From the NCBI RefSeq assembly GCF_013166595.1, contig NZ_JABKKG010000009.1, forward strand, positions 1 through 64,000: DNA of 64,000 nucleotides, written 5' to 3'. The translations under genes were made by a program, and so were the position numbers. Positions within the stretch are counted from its first letter, which is position 1, and every line of letters starts with the position of its first letter. Shown here in pieces: positions 1 through 9,446 of the stretch. The notes under the pieces are model-generated. The model saw only the letters and a program-made list of their open reading frames with translations. It ran no database searches and was not told the origin of the DNA. Source of the stretch: Palleniella intestinalis (GTDB taxonomy: Bacteria; Bacteroidota; Bacteroidia; Bacteroidales; Bacteroidaceae).

Positions 1-8
1 ACCAAGGG

Positions 9-45
9 AAAAACTGAAATTCTCTACGCCGGTAAGGGAGTTTTT
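9..45 (+). terminator. Probable terminator of a gene upstream of the window
   Basis: AAAAACT at 9-15 can pair with AGTTTTT at 39-45 around an inner hairpin (22-27 with 32-38, one bulge), ending in a run of five T. It would close transcription from the left before the ribosomal promoter. The inner stem is imperfect, so confidence is low. Confidence 0.35.
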
Positions 46-138
46 CAAATTCTTTATGTAACTTTGCAAAAACAATTGCACTTGCGGGTTGACTCTTTAA
101 CTCTTTAGTAATGATACCATGAAAAACTTTTAAAAATA

Positions 139-170
139 TTTGCATATGAATAAAATATTTCGTATCTTTG
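139..170 (+). promoter_or_regulatory. Promoter of the ribosomal super-operon (before rplC)
   Basis: A -33 element TTTG (139-142) is followed after 20 nt by the -7 element TATCTTTG (163-170), the Bacteroidetes primary sigma consensus. Transcription would begin near 177, leaving a leader of about 185 nt. A second weaker TAACTTTG lies at 59-66. Confidence 0.65.
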
Positions 171-177
171 CATCGTA

Positions 178-359
178 AAAGGTGTGGTTTGCGCTGACTT
201 ATGTTATCAACCCGCTGAAAATGAACGCCTTAGAGCTTGAAGATGAAAGTTCTTTTGGTGGTTCTGTTTCTGCGTATATATGCACCTTTGGAAGAAGATG
301 GCTGGAAAGTCAGGTCTGAAAATAAATAAAATTACACATATTATTATTAAATTTTAAAT
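178..359 (+). promoter_or_regulatory. Folded leader of the rplC operon with a 32-codon ORF
   Basis: AAAGGTG (178-184) is complementary to CACCTTT (283-289), so the first ~110 nt of the transcript can close into one domain. Inside it starts an ORF of 32 codons (221-319) that ends before rplC; no ribosome site is visible and it may be chance. Ribosomal operons are commonly controlled by a product binding its leader, so autoregulation by an operon protein (L4 is the usual one for S10 operons) is a reasonable inference. I cannot name an RNA family. Confidence 0.4.
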
Positions 360-363
360 TGAA

Positions 364-978
364 ATGCCAGGATTAATTGGAAGAAAAATCGGAATGACAT
401 CCGTTTTCAGTGCCGACGGTAAGAATGTACCGTGCACTGTTATCGAAGCTGGTCCTTGTGTTGTTACTCAGGTGAAGACTGTCGAGAAGGACGGCTACAA
501 GGCTGTTCAGCTCGGTTTTGCTGAGGCTAAGGAGTCTCGTACAAGCAAGCCTATGATGGGTGTCTTCAAGAAGGCTGGTACAACACCAAAGAAGCACTTG
601 GCCGAGTTCAAGTTTGAAGAGGAGTATAACCTCGGAGACACAATCACTGTTGACCTGTTCAACGACGCTACTTTCGTTGACGTTGTCGGCACTTCAAAGG
701 GTAAAGGTTTCCAGGGCGTTGTGAAGCGTCATGGTTTCGGAGGTGTAGGTCAGGCTACTCACGGTCAGGATGACCGTCTCCGTAAGCCGGGTTCTATCGG
801 CGCTTGTTCTTACCCTGCAAAGGTGTTCAAGGGAATGCGCATGGGTGGCCACATGGGAAATGAGCGTGTGACAACTCAGAACCTCAAAGTGTTAAAGGTG
901 ATACCTGAGCAGAATCTTATCATTGTTAAGGGTTCTGTTGCTGGTTATAATGGTTCAACAGTCTTAATTCAGAAATAA
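364..978 (+). CDS. rplC: 50S ribosomal protein L3
   Basis: L3 binds 23S rRNA domain VI and its long central loop reaches towards the peptidyl-transferase centre. The 204-residue product has the family start ([11 protein letters not shown]) and the central [13 protein letters not shown] / KPGSIG segment. First gene of this super-operon; rpsJ (S10), which normally precedes rplC, is not in the 363 bases upstream. The stop codon shares one base with the rplD start (TAATG), implying translational coupling. Confidence 0.97.
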   Translation: MPGLIGRKIGMTSVFSADGKNVPCTVIEAGPCVVTQVKTVEKDGYKAVQLGFAEAKESRTSKPMMGVFKKAGTTPKKHLAEFKFEEEYNLGDTITVDLFNDATFVDVVGTSKGKGFQGVVKRHGFGGVGQATHGQDDRLRKPGSIGACSYPAKVFKGMRMGGHMGNERVTTQNLKVLKVIPEQNLIIVKGSVAGYNGSTVLIQK

Positions 979-1607
979 TGGAAGTTAACGTATTAGATAT
1001 TAAAGGTCAGGAGACCGGAAGAAAGGTTACGTTAAACGAATCTATCTTCGGAATTGAGCCAAACGATCACGTGCTTTACCTCGATGTTAAGCAGTATCTC
1101 GGCAATCAGCGTCAGGGAACAGCCAAGGCTAAGGAGCGCTCAGAGATGTCCGGTTCAACACGCAAGCTTGGCCGTCAGAAGGGCGGCGGCGGTGCTCGTC
1201 GCGGTGACATTAACTCACCTGTGCTCGTTGGTGGCGCACGCGTGTTCGGTCCACGTCCACGTGACTATCGCACAAAGCTCAACCTTAAGACAAAGATTCT
1301 TGCACGTAAGAGCGCACTTTCATACAAGGCGCAGGAAAATGCAATCGTTGTTGTTGAGGATTTCAACATCGAGACTCCTAAGACAAAGGAGATGCTTGCT
1401 ATCGCAAAGAACCTTGGCGTAGAAGGAAAGAAGATTCTCTTCGTCCTCCCTGCTGAGAACAAGAACATATATCTCTCTGCACGCAATGTACAGAAGATGA
1501 AGGTTCAGGCGGCTGCCAACATTCATGCATACGGAGTGCTTAACGCAGATGTGCTCGTGATAGCAGAGTCTTCATTCGCAACTATCGACAATATCTTGAA
1601 CAAGTAA
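978..1607 (+). CDS. rplD: 50S ribosomal protein L4
   Basis: L4 lines the exit tunnel with an extended loop. The 209-residue protein has the basic loop ([16 protein letters not shown], near residues 55-70) followed by VFGPRPRDY. The start overlaps the rplC stop by one base. In proteobacteria L4 represses its own operon by binding the leader; whether it does so through the folded region before rplC here is unknown. Confidence 0.97.
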   Translation: MEVNVLDIKGQETGRKVTLNESIFGIEPNDHVLYLDVKQYLGNQRQGTAKAKERSEMSGSTRKLGRQKGGGGARRGDINSPVLVGGARVFGPRPRDYRTKLNLKTKILARKSALSYKAQENAIVVVEDFNIETPKTKEMLAIAKNLGVEGKKILFVLPAENKNIYLSARNVQKMKVQAAANIHAYGVLNADVLVIAESSFATIDNILNK

Positions 1608-1627
1608 AGTAAAGGAGACACTATAGT

Positions 1628-1921
1628 ATGGCATTCATTATTAAACCACTGGTCACTGAGAAGATGACCCAGATTTCTGAGAAAAAGCCTAACCGTTACG
1701 GTTTCATTGTGCGTCCTGAGGCTAACAAGCTTGAGATAAAGAAAGAGGTTGAAGCACAGTACAATGTTACAGTAGAGGATGTGAACACAATGCGTTATGC
1801 AGGCAAGCGTTCTTCACGCTATACTCGTGCCGGTCTTGTAAAGGGCCAGAAAAACGCATTCAAGAAGGCTATCGTCACTCTTAAAGAGGGTGAGTCTATT
1901 GATTTTTATAGCAATATCTAA
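1628..1921 (+). CDS. rplW: 50S ribosomal protein L23
   Basis: L23 sits at the tunnel exit and is a docking site for trigger factor and signal recognition particle. The 97-residue product carries the family pattern PLVTEKMT near the start and YNVTVEDVNT in the middle. Length is normal. It lies 20 bp after rplD and 6 bp before rplB. Confidence 0.96.
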   Translation: MAFIIKPLVTEKMTQISEKKPNRYGFIVRPEANKLEIKKEVEAQYNVTVEDVNTMRYAGKRSSRYTRAGLVKGQKNAFKKAIVTLKEGESIDFYSNI

Positions 1922-1927
1922 AATAAA

Positions 1928-2755
1928 ATGGCAGTACGTAAATTAAAACCAGTTACTCCTGGTCAAAGACACAAGGTTATTGGCACGTTCGAGGATATTA
2001 CTGCATCCGTGCCAGAGAAGTCTCTCGTTTACGGTAAGCGTAGCACCGGTGGTCGAAACAACACCGGTAAGATGACAGTCCGCTACATGGGCGGCGGTCA
2101 CAAGCGGAAGTATCGTCTCATCGACTTCAAGCGAGAGAAAGATGGTGTTCCGGCAGTAGTAAAGTCTATCGAGTACGATCCAAACCGTTCAGCTCGCATA
2201 GCACTTCTCTACTATGCTGATGGTGAAAAACGTTACATTATCGCTCCTAACGGACTTCAGGTTGGCACAACTCTGATGTCAGGTGCGGAGGCAGCTCCTG
2301 AGATTGGTAACACTCTCCCTCTGGCAAACATACCGGTGGGTACAGTGATCCACAACATCGAGCTCCGTCCTGGCCAGGGCGCTCTGCTTGTCCGTTCGGC
2401 TGGTAACTTTGCTCAGTTGACTTCCCGTGAGGGTCGTTACTGTGTTATCAAGCTTCCTTCCGGAGAGACACGCCAGATTCTTTCTGCGTGCAAGGCAACT
2501 GTAGGTTCTGTAGGCAACTCTGATCACGCTCTCGAGCGTTCAGGTAAGGCAGGCCGCTCACGCTGGCTCGGCCGTCGTCCTCACAACCGTGGTGTTGTCA
2601 TGAACCCTGTCGATCACCCAATGGGTGGTGGTGAGGGCCGTCAGTCAGGTGGTCACCCACGTTCACGTAAGGGTCTCTACGCTAAGGGCTTGAAGACACG
2701 CGCACCTAAGAAGCTTTCTAACAAGTACATCATTGAGAGAGCTAACAAGAAGTAA
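1928..2755 (+). CDS. rplB: 50S ribosomal protein L2
   Basis: L2 bridges the subunits and stabilises the peptidyl-transferase region. The 275-residue product has the C-terminal signature [13 protein letters not shown] followed by [10 protein letters not shown]. The position that is His in the E. coli form HPHGGGEG is Met here; I recall the same in Bacteroides, so this is probably a phylum trait rather than a defect. Confidence 0.97.
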   Translation: MAVRKLKPVTPGQRHKVIGTFEDITASVPEKSLVYGKRSTGGRNNTGKMTVRYMGGGHKRKYRLIDFKREKDGVPAVVKSIEYDPNRSARIALLYYADGEKRYIIAPNGLQVGTTLMSGAEAAPEIGNTLPLANIPVGTVIHNIELRPGQGALLVRSAGNFAQLTSREGRYCVIKLPSGETRQILSACKATVGSVGNSDHALERSGKAGRSRWLGRRPHNRGVVMNPVDHPMGGGEGRQSGGHPRSRKGLYAKGLKTRAPKKLSNKYIIERANKK

Positions 2756-2778
2756 TTAATTAGCAAACTGAGTAAATT

Positions 2779-3045
2779 ATGAGTCGTTCATTAAAAAAAG
2801 GTCCATACATCAACGTTTCTCTTGAGAAGAAGATTCTCGCCATGAATGAGAGCGGCAAGAAGAATGTTGTAAAGACTTGGGCTAGAGCCTCAATGATCTC
2901 ACCTGATTTCGTGGGTCACACTGTGGCTGTTCATAACGGTAACAAATTTATCCCTGTTTACATCACCGAGAATATGGTAGGCCACAAGCTTGGTGAGTTT
3001 GCGCCAACACGCCGTTTCGGCGGTCACGCAGGCAACCGCAAGTAA
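2779..3045 (+). CDS. rpsS: 30S ribosomal protein S19
   Basis: S19 is in the head of the small subunit and contacts S13 and the A-site tRNA. The 88-residue protein begins SRSLKKGPY and ends with the family block [18 protein letters not shown]. It lies between rplB and rplV in the universal S10 order. Confidence 0.96.
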   Translation: MSRSLKKGPYINVSLEKKILAMNESGKKNVVKTWARASMISPDFVGHTVAVHNGNKFIPVYITENMVGHKLGEFAPTRRFGGHAGNRK

Positions 3046-3079
3046 GCAGGCGTAACAATCCAAAACCATAAGAAACAAA

Positions 3080-3481
3080 ATGGGAGCAAGAAAACATAAC
3101 GCTGCTAAAGCAAGAAAAGAAGCCCAGAAGAATTTGTACTTCGCAAAGCTTAACGGCTGCCCTTCTTCACCACGCAAGATGCGCTACGTCGTAGATATGG
3201 TGCGTGGCATGGAAGTTAACCGTGCGCTCGGCGTGCTGCGATTCTCAAAGAAGGCAGCATCCGCTGACGTTGAGAAACTTCTCCGTTCTGCTATTGCTAA
3301 CTGGGAAATAAAGAATGATCGTAAGGCTGAGGATGGTGAACTCTACATCTCTAAGGTCTTCGTTGATGAGGGTGTCACAATGAAGCGCATGCGCCCTGCG
3401 CCACAGGGTCGCGGCTACCGTATCCGCAAGCGCTCTAACCACGTGACACTGTTCGTAGATGCAAAAACTAATGACAATTAA
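3080..3481 (+). CDS. rplV: 50S ribosomal protein L22
   Basis: L22 has a globular surface domain and a long beta hairpin in the exit tunnel. The 133-residue product contains [17 protein letters not shown] near the start and the hairpin [17 protein letters not shown] near residues 100-116, the region where macrolide-resistance changes occur in other species; it looks wild-type. It ends 6 bp before rpsC. Confidence 0.96.
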   Translation: MGARKHNAAKARKEAQKNLYFAKLNGCPSSPRKMRYVVDMVRGMEVNRALGVLRFSKKAASADVEKLLRSAIANWEIKNDRKAEDGELYISKVFVDEGVTMKRMRPAPQGRGYRIRKRSNHVTLFVDAKTNDN

Positions 3482-3487
3482 TCAAGT

Positions 3488-4219
3488 ATGGGACAGAAAG
3501 TTAATCCAATAGCTAACCGCCTCGGCATCGTCCGTGGTTGGGATTCAAATTGGTTCGGTGGCAAGAACTTCGGAGACAACCTCGTTGAGGACCAGAAAAT
3601 CCGCAAGTATCTTAATGAGCGTCTCGCTAAGGCCAGCGTGTCTCGCATCATCATCGAGCGTACATTGAAGTTTGTCACCATCACTATTTGCACAGCCCGT
3701 CCGGGTATTGTCATTGGTAAGGGTGGCCAGGATGTCGACAAACTGAAGGAAGAGCTCAAGAAGCTTTACGACAAGGACATCCAGATCAATATCTTTGAGG
3801 TAAAGAAGCCGGATCTTGACGCGACAATCGTAGCAACTAACCTCGCTCGCCAAATCGAGGGTAAAGTAGCTTACCGTCGTGCTATCAAGATGGCTATTGC
3901 CAACACTATGCGCGCTGGTGCAGAGGGAATCAAGGTCCAGATTTGCGGCCGTCTCAACGGTGCCGAAATGGCTCGTAAGGAGATGCTCAAGGAAGGACGT
4001 ACTCCACTCCACACATTCCGTGCAGATATAGATTACTGTCAGGCAGAGGCTCTCACCAAGGTGGGTATTCTCGGTATCAAGGTCTGGATTTGCCGTGGCG
4101 AAGTTTATGGCAAGAAGGATGTTACCGTTAACTTCACACAGGAGAAGCAGAGCAACGGCCGTTCTAACAGTCCACGCTCTGGTAGAGGCGGTAACCGCAA
4201 GAGAAACAATAACCGTTAA
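3488..4219 (+). CDS. rpsC: 30S ribosomal protein S3
   Basis: S3 forms part of the mRNA entry site. The 243-residue protein has the KH domain with [14 protein letters not shown] (about residues 73-86) and the C-terminal S3 domain ([22 protein letters not shown]). The tail is Arg/Asn/Ser-rich and probably disordered. Confidence 0.97.
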   Translation: MGQKVNPIANRLGIVRGWDSNWFGGKNFGDNLVEDQKIRKYLNERLAKASVSRIIIERTLKFVTITICTARPGIVIGKGGQDVDKLKEELKKLYDKDIQINIFEVKKPDLDATIVATNLARQIEGKVAYRRAIKMAIANTMRAGAEGIKVQICGRLNGAEMARKEMLKEGRTPLHTFRADIDYCQAEALTKVGILGIKVWICRGEVYGKKDVTVNFTQEKQSNGRSNSPRSGRGGNRKRNNNR

Positions 4220-4233
4220 AAGTAGAGTCTATC

Positions 4234-4662
4234 ATGTTACAGCCAAAAAGAGTAAAATACAGAAGACCGCAAGACGGTCGTGGTAACAAGGGCAACGCTC
4301 ACCGCGGCACTCAGCTCGCTTTCGGTTCGTTCGGCATCAAGACCCTTGAGCCAAAGTGGATTGACAGCCGTCAGATTGAGGCAGCCCGTGTGGCGATTAA
4401 CCGTTATATGAACCGTGAAGGACAGGTGTGGATCCGTATCTTCCCTGACAAACCTATCACTCGCAAGCCTGCCGATGTCCGAATGGGTAAAGGTAAGGGT
4501 GATGTTGCAGGATGGGTAGCTCCGGTTACTCCGGGCCGCATCCTCTTCGAGGTAGAGGGCGTACCTTTCGCAGTAGCCAAGGAAGCGCTCCGTCTCGGTG
4601 CTCAGAAATTGCCAGTTAAGTGTAAGTTTATTATTCGTCGTGACTACGACAAGAACGCATAA
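4234..4662 (+). CDS. rplP: 50S ribosomal protein L16
   Basis: L16 helps place the A-site tRNA acceptor arm. The 142-residue product starts [10 protein letters not shown] and has the conserved [22 protein letters not shown] block. Two bases separate its stop from rpmC. Confidence 0.96.
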   Translation: MLQPKRVKYRRPQDGRGNKGNAHRGTQLAFGSFGIKTLEPKWIDSRQIEAARVAINRYMNREGQVWIRIFPDKPITRKPADVRMGKGKGDVAGWVAPVTPGRILFEVEGVPFAVAKEALRLGAQKLPVKCKFIIRRDYDKNA

Positions 4663-4664
4663 TT

Positions 4665-4859
4665 ATGAAGATTAAAGAAGTAAATGAACTCGAGACCAAG
4701 GAATTGGTCGAGAAGCTCGAGACAGCAAAGGCTGCTCTTCAGCAGATGAAGCTCAACCACGCTATCACTCCACTCGAGAATCCATCTCAGATTAAGGGCG
4801 CTCGTCGTGACATAGCACGTATGAAGACAGTACTCCGTCAAAGAGAACTTAACAAATAA
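4665..4859 (+). CDS. rpmC: 50S ribosomal protein L29
   Basis: L29 is a two-helix protein beside the exit tunnel. The 64-residue product shows two long helical segments and the typical ending IARMKTVLRQRE. Short spacing (2 bp upstream, 12 bp downstream) supports coupling with L16 and S17. Confidence 0.94.
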   Translation: MKIKEVNELETKELVEKLETAKAALQQMKLNHAITPLENPSQIKGARRDIARMKTVLRQRELNK

Positions 4860-4871
4860 CAATTATCCAAG

Positions 4872-5129
4872 ATGGAAACAAGAAATTTAAGAAAGACAAG
4901 ACAGGGTGTTGTTATCAGCGACAAAATGGACAAGTCCATCGTTGTTGCTGCCAAGTTCAAGGAGAAGCATCCTATATATGGTAAGTTTGTCCAGAAGACA
5001 AAGAAATACCATGCACACGATGAGAAGAACGAAGCTCATGTGGGCGATACAGTGCTAATCATGGAGACACGTCCTCTCAGCAAGACAAAGCGCTGGAGAT
5101 TAGTTTCAATAACTGAAAAAGCTAAGTAA
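4872..5129 (+). CDS. rpsQ: 30S ribosomal protein S17
   Basis: S17 is a primary 16S rRNA binder with an OB-like fold. The 85-residue protein has [16 protein letters not shown] at the start and the family block [19 protein letters not shown]. It ends 2 bp before rplN. Confidence 0.96.
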   Translation: METRNLRKTRQGVVISDKMDKSIVVAAKFKEKHPIYGKFVQKTKKYHAHDEKNEAHVGDTVLIMETRPLSKTKRWRLVSITEKAK

Positions 5130-5131
5130 AT

Positions 5132-5497
5132 ATGATACAGGCAGAATCAAGACTTACAGTATGTGATAACAGCGGTGCACGCGAGGCTCTCTGCATCCGT
5201 GTCCTTGGTGGCACCAAGCGCCGTTACGCAAGTGTGGGAGACGTTATCGTCGTTGCTGTCAAGAATGTCATCCCATCAAGTGATTTGAAGAAAGGTGCAG
5301 TATCAAAGGCTTTGATCGTCCGCACAAAGAAGGAGATTCGCCGTGCAGATGGCTCGTACATCCGTTTCGATGACAACGCATGCGTACTGCTCAATAATGC
5401 CGGTGAGCTTCGCGGCAGCCGTATTTTCGGACCTGTTGCTCGTGAGCTTCGTGCGGTTAATATGAAGGTCGTTTCTCTGGCACCTGAGGTTCTTTAA
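5132..5497 (+). CDS. rplN: 50S ribosomal protein L14
   Basis: L14 forms an intersubunit bridge with 16S rRNA and is the docking site of the silencing factor RsfS. The 121-residue product has the typical [18 protein letters not shown] start and the central [20 protein letters not shown] block. Length is normal. Confidence 0.97.
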   Translation: MIQAESRLTVCDNSGAREALCIRVLGGTKRRYASVGDVIVVAVKNVIPSSDLKKGAVSKALIVRTKKEIRRADGSYIRFDDNACVLLNNAGELRGSRIFGPVARELRAVNMKVVSLAPEVL

Positions 5498-5517
5498 TAA
5501 TTAAAAGTTACAGAAAA

Positions 5518-5835
5518 ATGACAAAGTTACATATTAGAAAAGGCGATACTGTCATCGTTCTTGCCGGCAAGGACAAGGGCAAGACAGGCAAAGTACTTCA
5601 GGTTCTCGTTGAAAAAGAACGTGCAATCGTTGAAGGTGTGAATATGGTTAAGAAAAGCCAGAAGCCAAGTGCCAAGAATCCACAGGGTGGTATCGTTGAG
5701 CAGGAAGCTTCTATTCATATCTCAAATCTGAGTCTCATTGATCCAAAGAGTGGCAAGGCTACTCGCGTATCAATCAAGCATGAGGGCAAGAATGTAATCC
5801 GCATCTCTAAAAAGTCAGGGGAGGAAATCAAGTAA
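5518..5835 (+). CDS. rplX: 50S ribosomal protein L24
   Basis: L24 is an assembly-initiating protein that binds the 5' end of 23S rRNA. The 105-residue product has a KOW motif near the start ([19 protein letters not shown]). The stop overlaps the rplE start by one base (TAATG). Confidence 0.96.
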   Translation: MTKLHIRKGDTVIVLAGKDKGKTGKVLQVLVEKERAIVEGVNMVKKSQKPSAKNPQGGIVEQEASIHISNLSLIDPKSGKATRVSIKHEGKNVIRISKKSGEEIK

Positions 5836-6389
5836 TGGAAACAGCACAGTTAAAGAAGGTGTATGCCGAGACAATCGCTCCGGCACTCCAGAAGCAGTTC
5901 AACTACTCTTCGTCAATGGAGATTCCTCAGTTGACAAAGATTGTTGTTAACCAGGGACTTGGTGATGCAACTCAGGACAAGAAGATCATCGAGGTCGCTA
6001 TCAACGAGATAACAACTATTACAGGTCAGAAAGCTGTCGCTACATATTCTAAAAAGGATATCGCGAACTTCAAGCTCCGTAAGAAGATGCCTATCGGTGT
6101 TATGGTGACTCTCCGTCGTGAGCGCATGTATGAATTCCTTGAGAAGCTCGTCCGCATCGCTCTTCCTCGTATCCGTGACTTCAAGGGTATCGAGTCAAAG
6201 TTTGACGGCCGTGGCAACTATACTCTTGGTATCCAGGAGCAGATTATCTTCCCTGAGATAAATATTGATAATGTTGACCGCATCCAGGGTATGAACATTA
6301 CTTTCGTCACAACAGCAAAGACTGACGAAGAGGGATTCGCCCTCCTGAAAGCATTCGGTCTTCCATTCAAGAACGCTAAAAACGATTAA
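5835..6389 (+). CDS. rplE: 50S ribosomal protein L5
   Basis: L5 binds 5S rRNA and touches the P-site tRNA. The 184-residue protein has the family segments [10 protein letters not shown] and [20 protein letters not shown], and ends with the [19 protein letters not shown] block. It is coupled to rplX by a one-base overlap and lies 5 bp before rpsN. Confidence 0.97.
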   Translation: METAQLKKVYAETIAPALQKQFNYSSSMEIPQLTKIVVNQGLGDATQDKKIIEVAINEITTITGQKAVATYSKKDIANFKLRKKMPIGVMVTLRRERMYEFLEKLVRIALPRIRDFKGIESKFDGRGNYTLGIQEQIIFPEINIDNVDRIQGMNITFVTTAKTDEEGFALLKAFGLPFKNAKND

Positions 6390-6394
6390 GAGAT

Positions 6395-6697
6395 ATGGCA
6401 AAAGAATCAATGAAGGCACGTGAAGTGAAGCGTGCTCGCCTGGTGGCTCGTTACGCTGAGAAGCGCGCTGCTCTCAAGAAGATTATCGCAACTACCGATG
6501 ATCTTGCTGAAGCATACGAGGCTGCTCGCAAGCTCCAGAGCATTCCAAAGAATGCCAACCCTATCCGACTCCACAACCGTTGCAAGATCACCGGTCGTCC
6601 AAAGGGTTACATCCGCCAGTTTGGCATTTCCCGTATCCAGTTCCGTGAGATGGCTTCTGCCGGTCTCATCCCTGGTGTCAAGAAGGCAAGCTGGTAA
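6395..6697 (+). CDS. rpsN: 30S ribosomal protein S14, zinc-independent form
   Basis: S14 is a late-assembling head protein. This 100-residue form is the long type without the CxxC...CxxC zinc knuckle; only one cysteine remains, in [10 protein letters not shown]. The C-terminal [23 protein letters not shown] block is typical. Unlike its neighbours it is followed by a 209-bp gap holding several hairpins. Confidence 0.95.
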   Translation: MAKESMKAREVKRARLVARYAEKRAALKKIIATTDDLAEAYEAARKLQSIPKNANPIRLHNRCKITGRPKGYIRQFGISRIQFREMASAGLIPGVKKASW

Positions 6698-6718
6698 TCG
6701 TCCGCACATAAAAGTCCT

Positions 6719-6903
6719 TGCTCTCCCTCTTTTGTGAGGGAGGGCAGACTTCATAAAGCTTGAAGGCCTCCACAAACGTCCGCGTTTCTTGCGTATGACG
6801 CTTTAGCTTGAAAGCAATTTAATATTGTCGGGAAAGTCCCGATCAATTAAACCTTTTAATCTTTTAATATTGTCGGGGCAGTCCCGATTAATTAAACTTT
6901 TTT
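6719..6903 (+). repeat. Hairpin and tandem 45-bp repeats between rpsN and rpsH
   Basis: An 11-bp stem (6719-6729 with 6736-6746, one wobble) is followed by two copies of a 45-bp unit (about 6818-6856 and 6862-6903). Each copy carries a TCGGG...CCCGA hairpin (6828-6842; 6873-6887) and an A/T-rich flank ATTAAAC. No promoter of the TAnnTTTG type is seen, so transcription probably runs through. Such structures could slow polymerase, be cut by an RNase or bind a protein; which is not shown. Confidence 0.55.
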
Positions 6904-6906
6904 ATT

Positions 6907-7302
6907 ATGACAGATCCAATAGCAGATTATCTGACAAGACTCAGAAACGCAATCATGGCTCATCATCGTGTCGTTGAAGTGCCTGCGTCAAATCTGAAGA
7001 AAGAGATCACAAAGATTCTCTTCGAGAAGGGTTACATCCTTAACTACAAGTTCGTTGAGGACGGTCCTCAGGGTTCTATCAAGGTCGCTTTGAAATGGAA
7101 TCCAACAACAAAGGCAAACGCAATCAAGTGCCTTAAGCGTGTCTCCACACCAGGTCTCCGTAAGTATACCGGTTACAAGGACATGCCACGTGTTATTAAC
7201 GGACTGGGTATAGCAATCCTGTCCACATCCAAGGGCGTTATGACAGACAAAGAGGCTGCAGAGCTTAAGATTGGCGGCGAGGTTCTTTGCTATGTCTATT
7301 AA
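6907..7302 (+). CDS. rpsH: 30S ribosomal protein S8
   Basis: S8 is a primary 16S rRNA binder and, in E. coli, the repressor of the spc operon. The 131-residue product starts MTDPIADYLTRLRNA and ends with STSKGVMTDKEA...GGEVLCYVY, both typical. The hairpin-rich 209-bp gap just before it would be a natural place for regulation, but I see no proof that it mimics the S8 rRNA site. Confidence 0.96.
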   Translation: MTDPIADYLTRLRNAIMAHHRVVEVPASNLKKEITKILFEKGYILNYKFVEDGPQGSIKVALKWNPTTKANAIKCLKRVSTPGLRKYTGYKDMPRVINGLGIAILSTSKGVMTDKEAAELKIGGEVLCYVY

Positions 7303-7318
7303 TTAAGGAGGAACAGCA

Positions 7319-7885
7319 ATGTCAAGAATAGGTAAAATGCCAATAGCTATCCCTGCCGGTGTAACTGTAACTCTTAATGATGGTGTAGTAGCTGTCAAGG
7401 GCCCAAAGGGAGAAATGTCACAGAAAGTTGACTCATCCATAATCGTTAAGGTAGAGGATGGCCACATCACATTTGAAGTTGATGAGACCAGCCCGGTGAA
7501 TTACAAGCAGCGTAATGCCTTCCACGGTCTTTACCGTTCACTTGTCAACAATATGGTTGTCGGTGTAAGTGAAGGTTACAAGAAGACTCTTGAGCTTGTT
7601 GGTGTCGGCTACCGTGTTTCCAACCAGGGTAACCTTATCGAGTTCTCACTTGGTTATACTCACCCTATCTTCCTCCAGCTCCCGGCTGAGGTGAAGGTTG
7701 AGACAAAGTCAGAGCGTAACCAGAACCCACTCCTCATGCTTGAGTGCTGCGACAAGGCTCTCCTCGGTCTTATCTGCGCAAAGATTCGCTCATTCCGTAA
7801 GCCAGAGCCTTACAAGGGTAAGGGTATTCTCTTCCAGGGTGAGGTTATCCGTCGCAAGTCTGGTAAGAGTGCTTCGGCTAAGTAA
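7319..7885 (+). CDS. rplF: 50S ribosomal protein L6
   Basis: L6 is built from two similar domains and binds near the GTPase-associated region. The 188-residue protein has MSRIGKMPIAIP at the start and the C-terminal signature EPYKGKGILFQGEVIRRK. One of the few genes here with a Shine-Dalgarno-like AGGAGG (7306-7311) ahead of the start. Confidence 0.96.
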   Translation: MSRIGKMPIAIPAGVTVTLNDGVVAVKGPKGEMSQKVDSSIIVKVEDGHITFEVDETSPVNYKQRNAFHGLYRSLVNNMVVGVSEGYKKTLELVGVGYRVSNQGNLIEFSLGYTHPIFLQLPAEVKVETKSERNQNPLLMLECCDKALLGLICAKIRSFRKPEPYKGKGILFQGEVIRRKSGKSASAK

Positions 7886-7909
7886 TAATCATTAAAAAGA
7901 TTAACGATT

Positions 7910-8254
7910 ATGACAACAAAGAAAGTAGAAAGACGAATCAAAATCAAATATAGAATTCGCAAGAATGTAAGCGGTACAGCAGAGCGTCCACGTCTCAGCG
8001 TGTTCCGTAGCAACAAGCAGATTTATGCACAGGTCATCAACGACCTGACAGGTTGCACTCTCGCTTCAGCTTCTTCTCTCGGTCTTGAGGCTATGCCAAA
8101 GAAGGAGCAGGCAGCAAAGGTAGGTGCACTTGTAGCTGAGAATGCCAAGGCGGCAGGTATCACATCTGTAGTTTTCGACCGTAACGGATACCTTTACCAT
8201 GGTCGTGTAAAAGAGCTTGCTGACGCAGCTCGTAATGGTGGACTTAATTTCTAA
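7910..8254 (+). CDS. rplR: 50S ribosomal protein L18
   Basis: L18 carries 5S rRNA to the ribosome together with L5. The 114-residue product has the [18 protein letters not shown] block and the ending [20 protein letters not shown]. Standard spc order. Confidence 0.96.
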   Translation: MTTKKVERRIKIKYRIRKNVSGTAERPRLSVFRSNKQIYAQVINDLTGCTLASASSLGLEAMPKKEQAAKVGALVAENAKAAGITSVVFDRNGYLYHGRVKELADAARNGGLNF

Positions 8255-8263
8255 TAAACAATT

Positions 8264-8776
8264 ATGGCAATTGATAAAGTAAAAGTAAGTGGTGAGTCAG
8301 AGCTCAAAGACAAGCTCGTTGCCATTAACCGTGTTACTAAGGTAACAAAAGGTGGTAGAACCTTCACATTCGCTGCCATCGTTGTTGTAGGTGACGGTAA
8401 GGGCTCAATCGGTTGTGGACTCGGCAAGGCCGGTGAGGTTACCGCAGCCATCACAAAGGGTACAGAGGCTGCAAAGAAGAATCTTGTAAAGGTTCCTGTA
8501 ATCAATGGTACTGTTCCTCATGAAATTGAGGTGCGTTACGGTGGTGCTCAGGTATTCCTGAAGCCTGCAGCAGCAGGTACAGGGCTTGTAGCCGGTGGTG
8601 CTATGCGTCCAGTTCTTGAGAGTGCCGGTGTGACAGATGTCCTTGCAAAATCAAAGGGCAGCTCAAACCCACACAACCTTGTGAAAGCAACAATCAAGGC
8701 TCTCAGCCTTATGCGTGATGCACGCACAATCGCAAGTGAGCGTGGTATCAGTATGGAAAAAGTATTTAAGGGATAA
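8264..8776 (+). CDS. rpsE: 30S ribosomal protein S5
   Basis: S5 takes part in decoding fidelity and mRNA unwinding at the entry site. The 170-residue protein has the double-stranded-RNA-binding-like N domain ([19 protein letters not shown]) and the C domain with [16 protein letters not shown]. Length is normal. Confidence 0.97.
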   Translation: MAIDKVKVSGESELKDKLVAINRVTKVTKGGRTFTFAAIVVVGDGKGSIGCGLGKAGEVTAAITKGTEAAKKNLVKVPVINGTVPHEIEVRYGGAQVFLKPAAAGTGLVAGGAMRPVLESAGVTDVLAKSKGSSNPHNLVKATIKALSLMRDARTIASERGISMEKVFKG

Positions 8777-8787
8777 GGAGGATAATT

Positions 8788-8964
8788 ATGGCAACAATAA
8801 AGATCAAACAGACTAAAAGTAGAATCGGCGCTCCTATCGATCAGAAGCGCACACTGCAGGCCCTTGGTCTTCACAAAATCTCTCAGGTTGTAGAGCGTGA
8901 GGATACTCCTGTTCTCCGTGGCATGATTCGTAAGGTTCACCATTTGGTGACCGTTGTTGAGTAA
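8788..8964 (+). CDS. rpmD: 50S ribosomal protein L30
   Basis: A 58-residue protein starting at ATG 8788, after an AGGAGG-like sequence (8777-8782). It has the family segments IKQTKSRIGAP, LQALGLHKISQVVE and RGMIRKVHHLVTV. L30 binds 23S and 5S rRNA. Gene order rpsE-rpmD-rplO is the usual one, which confirms this short gene. Confidence 0.95.
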   Translation: MATIKIKQTKSRIGAPIDQKRTLQALGLHKISQVVEREDTPVLRGMIRKVHHLVTVVE

Positions 8965-8996
8965 TTAATATAATTATCTTTTAAATAGACACGATT

Positions 8997-9443
8997 ATGA
9001 AATTAAATAATTTGACCCCAGCTGCAGGCTCTACACATTCACGTCGTCGTATCGGACGTGGTCCAGGCTCCGGCCTTGGTGGCACATCTACACGTGGTCA
9101 CAAGGGTGCTAAGTCTCGTTCTGGTTACAAGCGTAAGATCGGTTTTGAGGGTGGTCAGATGCCTTTGCAGCGTCGTCTGCCTAAGTTCGGCTTCAAGAAC
9201 ATCAACCACAAAGAATATCTTGCTGTCAACCTCTCTACTATCCAGAAGATTGCAGAGAAGCAGAATGTTTCAAAGATTGGCATTGACGAACTCGTTGCAG
9301 CCGGTCTGACAAACGGCAAGGAACTTGTCAAGATTCTTGGCATGGGACAGCTGACTGTTAAAGTCGATGTGGAGGCGCATGCATTCTCAAAGACAGCAGA
9401 AGAGGCTATCAAGGCACAGGGTGGTAACACAACAACTATTTAA
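8997..9443 (+). CDS. rplO: 50S ribosomal protein L15
   Basis: L15 is a late assembly protein with a long basic N-terminal extension. The 148-residue product has RRRIGRGPGSGLGGTSTRGHKGAKSR near the start and GFEGGQMPLQRRLPK after it. Three bases separate it from secY. Confidence 0.96.
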   Translation: MKLNNLTPAAGSTHSRRRIGRGPGSGLGGTSTRGHKGAKSRSGYKRKIGFEGGQMPLQRRLPKFGFKNINHKEYLAVNLSTIQKIAEKQNVSKIGIDELVAAGLTNGKELVKILGMGQLTVKVDVEAHAFSKTAEEAIKAQGGNTTTI

Positions 9444-9446
9444 GTA

